The notes under the pieces were generated by a model, which ran no database searches, was not told the origin of the DNA, and saw nothing but the letters and a program-made list of their open reading frames with translations. The translations under genes and the position numbers were made by a program. A stretch of DNA of 64,000 nucleotides from Lysinibacter sp. HNR (lineage in GTDB: Bacteria > Actinomycetota > Actinomycetes > Actinomycetales > Microbacteriaceae). The stretch covers positions 1 through 64,000 of the forward strand of contig NZ_CP121684.1 of assembly GCF_029760935.1 (NCBI RefSeq), read 5' to 3'. Of this stretch, positions 36,520 to 45,254 are shown piece by piece; the first letter of the stretch is position 1; each line of letters opens with the position of its first letter.

Positions 36520-37299
36520 ATGTCAACGTTTATCCAGAACACAACCGGTGAACCGGTGTGGATCGACTTTTTCAGCTCAGATCCCGCTGCGGCGAGCGAA
36601 TTTTACACAAAGCTGTTTGGCTGGACCTCGCGCGAGGACGGAAACGAACTTGGCGGGTACACTAACTTCTTTCTTGGCGGCAAACATATCGCCGGATTGA
36701 TGCCCAATAACACCAACGGTGCTGCGCCAGACGCCTGGACGGTGTATCTTCACACCAATAACGCCGAGGCCACGGCCAACGCCATCACAAAGGCCGGTGG
36801 GTCTGTGCAGCTTACATACCCGGTGCACGATTTGGGCACCATGGTGATGGCAACCGACCCTTCCGGTGCCGTAGTTGCGGGGTGGCAGGCTGGAACACAC
36901 TTCAGCTTCGACGAGGTGCGTGTGCCGGGCACCCCGGCGTGGTTTGAGCTACGCACCGAGGATTATCACGCGGCTGTTTCCTTCTACCGGGAGGCTTTTG
37001 GGTGGGACACATCCGTTATCAGCGATACCGATAGCTCACGCTACTGCACGCTGGGAGCTCAGGAGAACGCCAAGGCTGGCATCCTGGAGGATGGGGGGCT
37101 CTCGGAGGATGACCCCTCGCAGTGGATCGTCTACTTTGGTGTTGCCAGTGTTGAGGCATCCGTCGATCTTGCGATTGATCTCGGTGGCACCCTGATTCAC
37201 AAGGAGAACTACAGGCCGTTTGGGCGCGTTGCCACGCTCAGGGATCCTTTCGGAGCCCCGTTTAAAATCGTTCAAACGCGGTATCCGTTCGGGTTTTAG
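36520..37299 (+). CDS. Tandem VOC (glyoxalase-like) domain protein
   Basis: The 259-aa protein has two vicinal-oxygen-chelate domains (about residues 10-125 and 135-255). Each begins with a strand, then a helix ending in FYTKLFGW or FYREAFGW, and each ends with DPSGA/DPFGA strands. Such proteins, often annotated as hydroxylase or bleomycin-resistance-like, bind small ligands; no specific reaction can be assigned. ATG 36520 has AAGG at 6-nt spacing. The longer upstream frame overlaps the DUF2207 tail and is rejected. Confidence 0.88.
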   Translation: MSTFIQNTTGEPVWIDFFSSDPAAASEFYTKLFGWTSREDGNELGGYTNFFLGGKHIAGLMPNNTNGAAPDAWTVYLHTNNAEATANAITKAGGSVQLTYPVHDLGTMVMATDPSGAVVAGWQAGTHFSFDEVRVPGTPAWFELRTEDYHAAVSFYREAFGWDTSVISDTDSSRYCTLGAQENAKAGILEDGGLSEDDPSQWIVYFGVASVEASVDLAIDLGGTLIHKENYRPFGRVATLRDPFGAPFKIVQTRYPFGF

Positions 37300-37369
37300 C
37301 AGTCCGTTGAAGCCTAAACGCCGGAGCATCCCCGCAGGAACATCCCACGGTGAGTGTCGTACACAATTG

Positions 37370-37596
37370 CTACCGTTTCACGGGAAGGTGTCTCTGCCAC
37401 CAATCGAGGATGATCTCAAAGCGTTCCAGCCGGTGCCTGGGTCGACCACTGCGACTGAGCTCGTGGTCTTCTCCCGGGAAGATGACCAGTTCTGTTTCTA
37501 CCCCGTTTCGTTTGAGCGCCGCGTAGTAGCGTTCGGCCTGCCCGAGCGGGCAGCGTAGGTCGTTATTGGAGTGCAGCACGAGCGCCGGGGTGCGTA
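37370..37596 (+). repeat. 227-bp direct repeat, left copy
   Basis: This segment is identical by eye to 39194-39420 (offset exactly 1824 bp). It begins precisely at the stop codon of the S9 peptidase sequence and ends inside the coding region. Flanking bases differ on both sides. Together the copies bracket the fatty-acid desaturase. Confidence 0.95.
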
Positions 37597-37657
37597 TCCG
37601 GGGCCTGCGATTGGGGGACGGCAAGCCAGCACCCGTCTTGGACTTGATGAGGTGCAC
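37370..37657 (-). pseudogene. 3' fragment of an S9 peptidase gene
   Basis: The minus-strand frame ends with the last 75 residues of the S9 peptidase at 39194-41182, from RTPALVLHSNNDLRCPLGQA to the HLPVKR end. It therefore carries the catalytic Asp and His regions but no Ser region. Its upstream 20 residues have no similarity to the full gene. It is a duplicated gene end, not a functional enzyme. Confidence 0.85.
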
Positions 37658-37997
37658 GCACCATGAGCTCCCGTATGTTTCGAACTACATATCCGGGACT
37701 ATCACTCAGCAATTTTTGGGAGCAAATCCTCAGGGTGAATCGTCTATTTTGGTGTGGCTGTGCTTGCCGATTCCCTCGGGGGGTTGTATTTAGGGTGTTT
37801 CCAGCGTGGTTACTGGAGTAGGCCGCGCCCGCGCGTGCACCCTCCCCTGTGCGGCGAACCTGTCCCTCCTCTGTGGATATTTGAATATGCAGAGGTCTAT
37901 AGGGTCGGGCCGATAGAGTGAGCACAGCAATCGGCAATCGCCCTTGGCTTCACCCCCGAGCCGCTTCCGAGTGGTTTCCATATAAAAGGTGCCGATT
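37597..37997. other. Non-coding stretch before the desaturase
   Basis: No gene is supported. Open frames here lack family features. The last 15 bp carry AAAAGG, the likely ribosome site of the desaturase. The region may contain decayed sequence linked to the duplication. Confidence 0.5.
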
Positions 37998-39107
37998 ATG
38001 ACTTCCACCCATACCGAGGGGCTTAACGGCCTTGGCCCGCTTCTCCCTACACGAGCCCGTTCGCAGGATTTTCCACCAATTGCTAAGGCGTATACACGAG
38101 TATCACACGTTGTTCGCGAGTCTGGTCTCCTGCGGCGGACCCCGTGGTTTTACTTGCTTGTTGGGGCTGGCCTTGCCGTGGCATTTGGTGGGGCTGTTAC
38201 CGGTTTTATCCTTCTGGGTGACAGCTGGTTTCAACTTCTGATCGCTGCCGCGCTGGGGATACTCTTTACACAGATTGCCTTTCTTGCCCATGAGGCTGCG
38301 CACCGTCAAATTTTGTCCACGGGACCGAGTAATGACCGGTTGGCGCGTGTGCTTGCCGGTGTCATTGGCATGAGTTATTCGTGGTGGGACTCCAAGCACA
38401 CGCGACACCACGCCAACCCGAACCGGGTGGGTAAAGATCCCGATATCGAGGTGGATACCATCTCTTTTGTGGAGGAAGATGCGATTTTGGCCCGTGGTTT
38501 ACGGCGGGCCATCACAAAGCGACAGGGGTGGCTTTTCTTTCCCCTTCTCACGCTTGAAGGATTAAACTTGCACTTCCACAGCTTCACCCACCTTTTCGGC
38601 CGAGGACAGGTGAGGGGTCGCTGGATAGAATTGGCAATCATAGCCGCACGTTTTGCTCTGTTTCTCGTTCCGGTGTTTATCTTTTTGCCACTGGGCATGG
38701 CTTTTGCTTTTGTTGGTGTACAGCTAGCCGTTTTTGGGGTGTACATGGGGGCGTCGTTTGCCCCAAACCACAAGGGGATGCCGGTGATAGCGCACGATGC
38801 CAAGCTTGATTTCTTTACCAAGCAGGTTCGTACCTCTCGCAATATTCGGGGTGGTTGGTGGGCTACCTGGATTATGGGTGGACTGAACTATCAGGTTGAG
38901 CACCACCTCTTCCCCAGCATGGCTCGTCCCTACCTTTCAAAAGCTCGCGAGATTGTGAGGGAGCACTGTCGAACGCTTGACGTGCCCTACACGGAAACCT
39001 CGATGCTGCGATCATATGCAATCGTGATTGAGTACCTGAACCGGGTTGGGCTTGCCGCACGTGACCCCTTTGAGTGCCCGATTACTGCTCAATATCGGCG
39101 TGGGTGA
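37998..39107 (+). CDS. Membrane fatty-acid desaturase (acyl-lipid type)
   Basis: The 369-aa protein introduces double bonds into fatty acyl chains. It has the three histidine boxes that hold the di-iron centre: HEAAH (near residue 97), HTRHH (near residue 135) and QVEHH (near residue 300). Four hydrophobic segments lie between them. The QxxHH third box is typical of front-end or linoleoyl-CoA-like desaturases, also seen in actinobacterial DesA3-type enzymes. ATG 37998 has AAAAGG upstream. It lies between the two 227-bp repeats, which suggests it was inserted or could be lost. Regioselectivity cannot be predicted. Confidence 0.92.
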   Translation: MTSTHTEGLNGLGPLLPTRARSQDFPPIAKAYTRVSHVVRESGLLRRTPWFYLLVGAGLAVAFGGAVTGFILLGDSWFQLLIAAALGILFTQIAFLAHEAAHRQILSTGPSNDRLARVLAGVIGMSYSWWDSKHTRHHANPNRVGKDPDIEVDTISFVEEDAILARGLRRAITKRQGWLFFPLLTLEGLNLHFHSFTHLFGRGQVRGRWIELAIIAARFALFLVPVFIFLPLGMAFAFVGVQLAVFGVYMGASFAPNHKGMPVIAHDAKLDFFTKQVRTSRNIRGGWWATWIMGGLNYQVEHHLFPSMARPYLSKAREIVREHCRTLDVPYTETSMLRSYAIVIEYLNRVGLAARDPFECPITAQYRRG

Positions 39108-39193
39108 GTATCCGTTCGAGAGGTGAGGTTTCCCCCGCTCGGGTATTAAAATCCTCTGTGCCGTATACAGTCGTGGGGACCCCGGCGCGGGAA

Positions 39194-39420
39194 CTACCGT
39201 TTCACGGGAAGGTGTCTCTGCCACCAATCGAGGATGATCTCAAAGCGTTCCAGCCGGTGCCTGGGTCGACCACTGCGACTGAGCTCGTGGTCTTCTCCCG
39301 GGAAGATGACCAGTTCTGTTTCTACCCCGTTTCGTTTGAGCGCCGCGTAGTAGCGTTCGGCCTGCCCGAGCGGGCAGCGTAGGTCGTTATTGGAGTGCAG
39401 CACGAGCGCCGGGGTGCGTA
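39194..39420 (+). repeat. 227-bp direct repeat, right copy
   Basis: This is the copy that forms the genuine 3' end of the S9 peptidase gene, from its stop codon inward. It is identical by eye to 37370-37596. Recombination between the copies would delete 1824 bp carrying the desaturase and leave the peptidase gene whole. Confidence 0.95.
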
Positions 39421-41182
39421 CCTGCCCCACGACCGCCTGAGGGCTCTGGGCACGCATCTGCTCGGGATCAATTCCGGTGTACTCGTCGCTGAAGGAGCCC
39501 CCAATATCGCTGGTACCGATAAAATATTCGGGATCGAGGAACGCACGCTCAACAATTGCGGCAGCAAAGCGGTGATCGTGCGCTATCGTCCACGCCGTAA
39601 GGTAGCCTCCGTAGGAGCCGCCCATAACCCCGACTCGTGCCTTGTCGAGCGTGGGGGTCTGCGCGAGGACTCCGTCGAAGAAGTCGAGCACATCTGTCAT
39701 ATCGACGGTTCCCATGCGCTGTCGGATGATGCGTCCGTGTTCCTGGCCGTAGGTAGCCGATCCGCGCGGGTTGCACATCACCACGGCGTAGCCAGCGTCA
39801 ACATAGACTTGAGCCTCGTCAAAAAGCGCACCCGTGTAGAGGTAGAAGGGGCCGCCGTGAATGTTGAGCAGAACCGGGTGGGGGCCCTCTCCCTCCGGGG
39901 TGAGCACCCACCCGTGAACCGGGTAGCCATCGCGGGCGGGGATATTGAGTTCGGTAGGAGTGACAATGCCGTTTGCTCGCAGTTCTCGCGAAAAATCGGT
40001 GAGCTGACGGGGACCATCAGGGCGGATGACCGCAATATCCCCGCTGGTACTGGCGTTAGCAAAACCCATCACGATTGTGTCACCGCCCACTCCGGCACCA
40101 ACAACCACGATAGGTTCATCGGTGAGCTGGTGCAACGTTCCGTCCGATGCAACCTCGGTGAGCAGGTAGCTGGCGCGGTGTCGATTACGAACGAGTACTG
40201 AACTTTCCCGGTAGGCAACGATGCTCGATTCGGTGAAGTCCACGGTTTCGGGATCGGTGAGGATGCGGGGAGAAGCATCCGAGTTATCAAAGGCGTAGAG
40301 TGCGCTGTTGCGAGCGACGAAGTCTCGGCCGCTCTCGCCCATGTTTTGTGCGGTAAAAGTGATTACACCGTCGTTTCGGTAGCGGACGCTCTCCACTGAG
40401 AATTTTCCATATTTTCCGGTGATTTCTACGGGTTGTGTCGAGCCGTCGATCGGTACAAGAAAGACGTTTGAGCACAGGTCGTGATCGCGGCCGTCGTGCC
40501 GGGCCGACACAAAAGCGAGTGTTTTTCCATCGAGGGAAAACGCGATTGCGCTATCGTCCCAGTCTCCGCGGGTGAGTTGGGTGGCTTCGGGTACGGTTGG
40601 TGCGGCGTCGATGGTTCCATCTGGGTTGGGCACGGGAGTCACGGCCGGCTCAGACCACACGTCGGGTGTGGGGACGAGGAAGATGTGTGCGCGACGATCC
40701 GTGACGTAGCCGATTCCGTTTTCCTGATACTTTGCGGTTCGGATGCGGCGTGCGGGTTCGGCGTCGGGTCCGATTCCCGCAACACTCCCGTAGCGTCCCG
40801 CCTCGGGGGTGCGGCTCACAAACGCGAGGGAGCGGCCGTCGGGGGCCCAGAGGAACTCGCTGATCCCGAGTGGGCGGTCGGTGATTTTTACGGGTTCACC
40901 ACCGTTGGTGTTGACCACGTGAAGCTGCGGTGCTCCCTGCGGTGCGGTGCGGAGGAAAGCGAGTAGCGTGCCGTCCGGTGAAAATTGTGGCGCGGTGTCG
41001 TGGAATCCTCGTGTGAAGCGTTGGGGCTTATCCTTTTTGTTAAGAGGGATATGCCACAGCTGCCCGACCTGAGCGTCCGCTTCGAGTGAGGGGTGGGTTA
41101 TCGCAGCAATGGCAATAGTGCCGAGAGGATGCACGGTGGGGGTTGAAACACTTGTGAGGAGATTAAGGTTGGCGGGTTTCAT
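39194..41182 (-). CDS. S9 family prolyl oligopeptidase / acylaminoacyl peptidase
   Basis: The 662-aa protein has an N-terminal beta-propeller (WD40-like repeats such as PQFSPDGTLLAFLR and FLWAPDGRSLAFVS) and a C-terminal alpha/beta hydrolase domain. The catalytic serine lies in GGSYGG near residue 520, the Asp in SNNDLRCPLGQ, and the His in GEDHELSRSG. It is probably a cytoplasmic peptidase, as no signal peptide is seen. Its last 227 bp are duplicated at 37370-37596. The gene converges on the desaturase. Confidence 0.93.
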   Translation of the reverse strand: MKPANLNLLTSVSTPTVHPLGTIAIAAITHPSLEADAQVGQLWHIPLNKKDKPQRFTRGFHDTAPQFSPDGTLLAFLRTAPQGAPQLHVVNTNGGEPVKITDRPLGISEFLWAPDGRSLAFVSRTPEAGRYGSVAGIGPDAEPARRIRTAKYQENGIGYVTDRRAHIFLVPTPDVWSEPAVTPVPNPDGTIDAAPTVPEATQLTRGDWDDSAIAFSLDGKTLAFVSARHDGRDHDLCSNVFLVPIDGSTQPVEITGKYGKFSVESVRYRNDGVITFTAQNMGESGRDFVARNSALYAFDNSDASPRILTDPETVDFTESSIVAYRESSVLVRNRHRASYLLTEVASDGTLHQLTDEPIVVVGAGVGGDTIVMGFANASTSGDIAVIRPDGPRQLTDFSRELRANGIVTPTELNIPARDGYPVHGWVLTPEGEGPHPVLLNIHGGPFYLYTGALFDEAQVYVDAGYAVVMCNPRGSATYGQEHGRIIRQRMGTVDMTDVLDFFDGVLAQTPTLDKARVGVMGGSYGGYLTAWTIAHDHRFAAAIVERAFLDPEYFIGTSDIGGSFSDEYTGIDPEQMRAQSPQAVVGQVRTPALVLHSNNDLRCPLGQAERYYAALKRNGVETELVIFPGEDHELSRSGRPRHRLERFEIILDWWQRHLPVKR

Positions 41183-41916
41183 GTTGCCAACCTTACAACT
41201 TATTTAACGGCCATGAAGGTGGGACGCGTTTCGCCCGGGGTGCTGAGGAATTTTTCTCGTATTTAGCGCATAATGTCAAGGTTTGACGGGAAAGCGTCGC
41301 AGAACTCGATGGGGCTTGGCTGAGTTAACTTACGGTTTCCTCTTCGTTTGGAACGGGCGGACGTGGAGGGGGCCTGAGACTCTGTAGCCGGAGGAAGCGA
41401 AAATTTTAGGCTGCCCAAAATGCTGAAGACAGAGGTCGTAATAAAAAAGCTATGCATACCAGTGGGAAACTTCATAGTGCTACCTTCTTATGAGAAAATG
41501 AACCGGTTGCAAAATAGTCTATTTCCTCAAGGTTGCTCATCGGAAGTTCTTTAATGCATTTTACAATTAACTCAAAATTAAGCTTTTAAAATAAATAAAT
41601 TTACATCAGGAGGGAGCGTATTCGGCTCTTTAATTAATGTTTTGTAAATCTAAGTAAAAGGATAAGGTTCGCTTCAAATAAAACAATCGGTGTCTTCGCT
41701 CGAAAAGTGTTCGGGACGAGGTTTAAGATTGCGCTTGGCGAGGCAAGCCGTCGGAAATTTATGTTGATAATCGCCATAGTCTGTCGGGTCTGTACTAGAT
41801 TGGAGGCGTAACTGTGTCGGACGTCTATGTCGAGTCTGATTCGTTTGCCTGTTGCGGGCGGGCGTGAGTGAGCGATGTGGCAAATTTATGCTAAGAATTT
41901 TTAGGGGATTCACATA
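41183..41916. other. A+T-rich intergenic region
   Basis: This 734-bp stretch is clearly richer in A+T than its neighbours, especially 41480-41700. Apart from the weak small ORF at 41263-41475 no gene is seen. It probably contains the promoter of the lipoprotein operon to the right. Confidence 0.5.
41263..41475 (-). CDS. Small hypothetical protein, 70 aa
   Basis: ATG 41475 is preceded by AGAAGG at good spacing. The product has a modest hydrophobic stretch near residues 8-28 (HSFFITTSVFSILGSL), then a Ser/Pro/basic part. No family is recognised. The ribosome site is the main reason to list it. It could be a chance frame in an A+T-rich region. Confidence 0.3.
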   Translation of the reverse strand: MKFPTGMHSFFITTSVFSILGSLKFSLPPATESQAPSTSARSKRRGNRKLTQPSPIEFCDAFPSNLDIMR

Positions 41917-42930
41917 ATGAAATATCAAACTTTTCGTTCCCTTGGTGTTGTGGCGGCGGCTGCGCTGCTGCTTGCCGGTTGTTCCGGTGCGAGTGATAAA
42001 AAGACCGCCGAGGATAGCCCCCTTGCGGCTTATCTTTCGACGCTGTATGGGGACTCCTCCAGCTTTGATCAGAAATCGATAGATCAGGAGCAGAAAAAAA
42101 TTGAGGATGCTGTTGCGGTGTGTATGGCTGAAGAGGGATTTGAGTACACACCCTTCACCGGGAATGTAATGGTGTTGTCGGCCGACGACGATTTTTACAC
42201 AGGCATGGGAACCCTCGAGTGGGCTGAGAAAAATGGTTACGGTTACACCACCTTCTCAACGACGAACACAGACGGCTCGGGAGATGAGACCCAAGAGATG
42301 AACCCTAACGACGAGTATGTTGAGTCTCTCTCAGAGGGGGAGCAGGAAGCCTACTACCTTGCCCTGCACGGTGAGCCTGTGGAGGAGCCCAGAGAAGAAG
42401 ATCTGGAAGAGGGCTCTGAACCAGTTGTCTCCGAGTACGACTGGGAGACCGCTGGCTGCTACGGCAAGGCAAGCCACGAGGTTCAGGGCACGGAGGATCC
42501 CTCACAGGACCCCGAGTACAAAGACCTCTTTGACGAACTGTACTCGCTCTACAGCAAATCTACTCAGGATCCAAAGGTTATTAAGGCGCAACAGGAGTGG
42601 GCTAATTGTATGGCTGATGCGGGCTACCCTGACCTCAAGGAGCAGGGCGATGCACAGAACCTCGTGCAGGAAAAACAGAGTGCACTCTATGGTTACGCTG
42701 ATGCGCCGGAAGGCACCTCAGAGGAGTGGGAACCATCGCTGCCCACCGTGGAACAGCAGGATGAGGTCAAAGAGTACGAGATTCAGGTGGCGGTAGCCGA
42801 CTTTAAATGTGGTGAGAAAACCAACTCTGCCCAGGTGCAGCTCGACGCACAATTTGCCTTGGAAGAAGAGTTCATCGCCAAGAACAAAGCCAAGCTTGAT
42901 GCGATGCTTGCCCAGTACGGAAAAAAGTAA
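41917..42930 (+). CDS. Secreted lipoprotein of the ABC/adaptor operon
   Basis: The 337-aa protein has a signal peptide ending in a lipobox LLAGC with the lipidated Cys22, so it should be anchored on the outer face of the membrane. The mature part is very acidic and contains several cysteines (CMAEEGF, AGCYGK, NCMADAGY, FKCGEK), a pattern seen in actinobacterial lipoproteins of unknown role. It lies 6 nt before the membrane-fusion gene and is the first gene of a four-gene export operon, so it probably serves the transporter. Confidence 0.85.
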   Translation: MKYQTFRSLGVVAAAALLLAGCSGASDKKTAEDSPLAAYLSTLYGDSSSFDQKSIDQEQKKIEDAVAVCMAEEGFEYTPFTGNVMVLSADDDFYTGMGTLEWAEKNGYGYTTFSTTNTDGSGDETQEMNPNDEYVESLSEGEQEAYYLALHGEPVEEPREEDLEEGSEPVVSEYDWETAGCYGKASHEVQGTEDPSQDPEYKDLFDELYSLYSKSTQDPKVIKAQQEWANCMADAGYPDLKEQGDAQNLVQEKQSALYGYADAPEGTSEEWEPSLPTVEQQDEVKEYEIQVAVADFKCGEKTNSAQVQLDAQFALEEEFIAKNKAKLDAMLAQYGKK

Positions 42931-42936
42931 AAGACG

Positions 42937-44562
42937 ATGACACCGCATACCCCCGGCGGACAGAACCCAACCTCCCGGCTTGAAGAAATAATAGATTCGG
43001 GCCGTAGCGCTGCGCGAAATGTGAGTTTAGAGGTTGATGCGGAGGAGGCGAACATAGCCGCGCGTAAGCCAAAGAGTCTGAGCGGTCATCGCCTGGTCTA
43101 TGTCCTGGCGGGGGTTGCTGTGGTGGCGATGGTGGCGGGTATCCTGGTCTCGCGATTTATTATCTCTCCGGCGCAGGCAGCGGCGGACGCGGAGGCCCCC
43201 GAGGCGGGAATTATTACGATTCCGATCGAGGAGCGGGTGGTGTCTAACACCGTCACTACTCGAGGAGAGATCACCTTTGCCGATGCGGTTGAGGTGAAGC
43301 CCGTAACGGGTGACCTGGGCGCTTCTCCGGTTATCACCGGGCAGGTTCCCGGCGTGGGAGGAACGCTAGATTCGGGAGATGTTGCCCTTGAAATAGCGGG
43401 TAGACCGATCATTGTTCTTCCCGGGGAACTTCCCGCCTATCGCTCCCTCCGGGCGGGGCTTTCGGGTCCCGATGTTCTGCAATTGAAACAGGCGTTGAGC
43501 GCCCTGGGGATTAACCCGGGTAATGTCGCTTCGGACGTCTACGATGCTGCAACGGCTGCGGGGGTGAGGGCCCTTTACGAGCGGATTGGTTACGCTGCTC
43601 CTCAGCCCGGTGGGGTTGCGGCTGAGGGAGAAGGCTCAAACCTGGTGGAGGTCGCCCGAGACGGTGTTAATCGGGCGCAGTCCACGCTGAACCAGGCCCA
43701 GGCGGCACTGCATTTAGCGCAGGCCGGGCCCACCCAGACCGAAATTATTGAGGCGGATAACGCGATCCGGGCGGCGCAGCGTGCACTTGCGGTGGCGGTG
43801 GCGGAGGGCGGTGATGTTGCGGGCGCCGAGGACGAGGTGCGATTGCAGCAGGCTCGACGTGCCGAACTCAACACCCCCAAGGATGTTTCTGCGGAGCGGC
43901 AGGCGATTGCTGATGCTCGCACGGCCCTGACCTCGGCCCAGACGAACCTGTCTGAGGCTCAGACGGAGGCTCTCACCCCGCTCCCCGCCAGCGAGGTTCT
44001 CTACCTCACCAGTCTGCCCCGGCGCGTCGACAGTGTTAAGGCTGAGCGGGGCTCCGTGCTTGAGGGGGTTGCAATGACTGTTTCGGGTGCAACGCTCCAG
44101 CTTTCCGCAAACGTGTCGCGGGCCGATGCGGAATTGCTGAGCGAGGGGATGTCCGCGCAGTTCCCGGCGCCCGGTGGCGGAAACGTCGAAGCCACCATCG
44201 TGAGTGTGGGGCCGCGAGAGTCCACGGGGGAGAACGCCCAGAGGGAAACCGCGGGTCGCTTTGAGGTAAAACTGAGTCCTGTTAACATCACGGACGAACA
44301 GGTTGAAGCGCTTAAAGGGAGTAACGTGCGGGTGACCATCCCCGTTTCCGCCACCGACGGCAAGGTTCTTGCCGTTCCCCTGGCCGCTGTTCAGGCCGGT
44401 CCCGGCGGAGAGAGCCGTATCGAGATAGTCACCGATCAAAAAGAAGAGAAGACCGAGCTGGTCACAATTGAAACTGGTCTGGCCGCGGACGGTTTTGTTG
44501 AGGTGCGAGCGCCCGAGAGCACGCTTGTGATGCAGGGTGCCCGGGTTGTGGTGGGGCATTGA
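42937..44562 (+). CDS. Membrane-fusion (HlyD/MacA-like) protein with peptidoglycan-binding domain
   Basis: The 541-aa protein has a cytoplasmic N terminus, one membrane helix (about residues 50-72), and an outer part with a peptidoglycan-binding-like domain (about 170-215, including LRAGLSGPDVLQLKQALSAL). A long Ala/Gln-rich coiled coil (about 235-345) and a beta-barrel C-terminal adaptor domain follow. Such adaptors occur in Gram-positive MacAB-like exporters. Its stop overlaps the TTG start of the ABC ATPase gene by 4 nt. It likely links the permease to the cell wall. Confidence 0.87.
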   Translation: MTPHTPGGQNPTSRLEEIIDSGRSAARNVSLEVDAEEANIAARKPKSLSGHRLVYVLAGVAVVAMVAGILVSRFIISPAQAAADAEAPEAGIITIPIEERVVSNTVTTRGEITFADAVEVKPVTGDLGASPVITGQVPGVGGTLDSGDVALEIAGRPIIVLPGELPAYRSLRAGLSGPDVLQLKQALSALGINPGNVASDVYDAATAAGVRALYERIGYAAPQPGGVAAEGEGSNLVEVARDGVNRAQSTLNQAQAALHLAQAGPTQTEIIEADNAIRAAQRALAVAVAEGGDVAGAEDEVRLQQARRAELNTPKDVSAERQAIADARTALTSAQTNLSEAQTEALTPLPASEVLYLTSLPRRVDSVKAERGSVLEGVAMTVSGATLQLSANVSRADAELLSEGMSAQFPAPGGGNVEATIVSVGPRESTGENAQRETAGRFEVKLSPVNITDEQVEALKGSNVRVTIPVSATDGKVLAVPLAAVQAGPGGESRIEIVTDQKEEKTELVTIETGLAADGFVEVRAPESTLVMQGARVVVGH

Positions 44563-45254
44563 GCAGCCTGGCGGTGGCGGATCCTCCCGTCGTAGAGTTT
44601 ATTGACGTGGCCAGGAGTTTTCCCGGGCCACCCACGGTTCATGCGCTTCGGGCGACAAACCTCACGATTAAGAGGGGCGACTACCTCTCTATCGTGGGTC
44701 CTTCCGGTTCGGGAAAATCAACCATGCTTAACCTGGTCGGTCTTCTTGACCGCCCCACGAGCGGTGACTATCTACTCGACGGTCAGCTCACCTCCACACA
44801 CACGGAAAACGAGCGGGCCTATCTACGGGGCACGAGCATTGGTTTTGTGTTTCAATCGTTTCACCTGATGCCCTCCCGCTCGGTCCTCGATAACGTGATG
44901 CTTGCGACGATGTACAGCGGAATTCCCCGTGCCGAGCGCGAACCTCGCACCGTTGAAGCCCTTAGCAGAGTTAACCTTTTACACCGCCTCGATTTTCTTC
45001 CCGGAAATCTTTCGGGCGGGGAGCGGCAGCGCGTTGCGGTAGCGCGCGCAGTGGTGACCTCTCCCCGAATTCTGCTCGCCGACGAACCAACGGGAAACCT
45101 CGACCATACCAACTCTCTTGCAATCATGGAGCTCTTTGATGAGCTGCACGCCGACGGGCTCACGCTCGTGGTGATCACCCACGACACGGCGGTCGCGGAC
45201 AGAGCGGTGCGTCGGGTGCGGATCACCGGCGGCACCCTCGTGGAGGAAAGATGA
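44559..45254 (+). CDS. ABC transporter ATPase (MacB/LolD type)
   Basis: The 231-aa protein energises the transporter. It shows Walker A GPSGSGKST, the Q-loop in VFQSFHLMP, signature LSGGERQRVAVARA, Walker B ILLADEPTGNLD and the H-loop in VITHDT. The start is a rare TTG that overlaps the preceding stop, and an ATGA overlap joins it to the permease gene, so the operon is translationally coupled. It belongs to the group that works with FtsX-like permeases. Confidence 0.95.
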   Translation: MSSLAVADPPVVEFIDVARSFPGPPTVHALRATNLTIKRGDYLSIVGPSGSGKSTMLNLVGLLDRPTSGDYLLDGQLTSTHTENERAYLRGTSIGFVFQSFHLMPSRSVLDNVMLATMYSGIPRAEREPRTVEALSRVNLLHRLDFLPGNLSGGERQRVAVARAVVTSPRILLADEPTGNLDHTNSLAIMELFDELHADGLTLVVITHDTAVADRAVRRVRITGGTLVEER

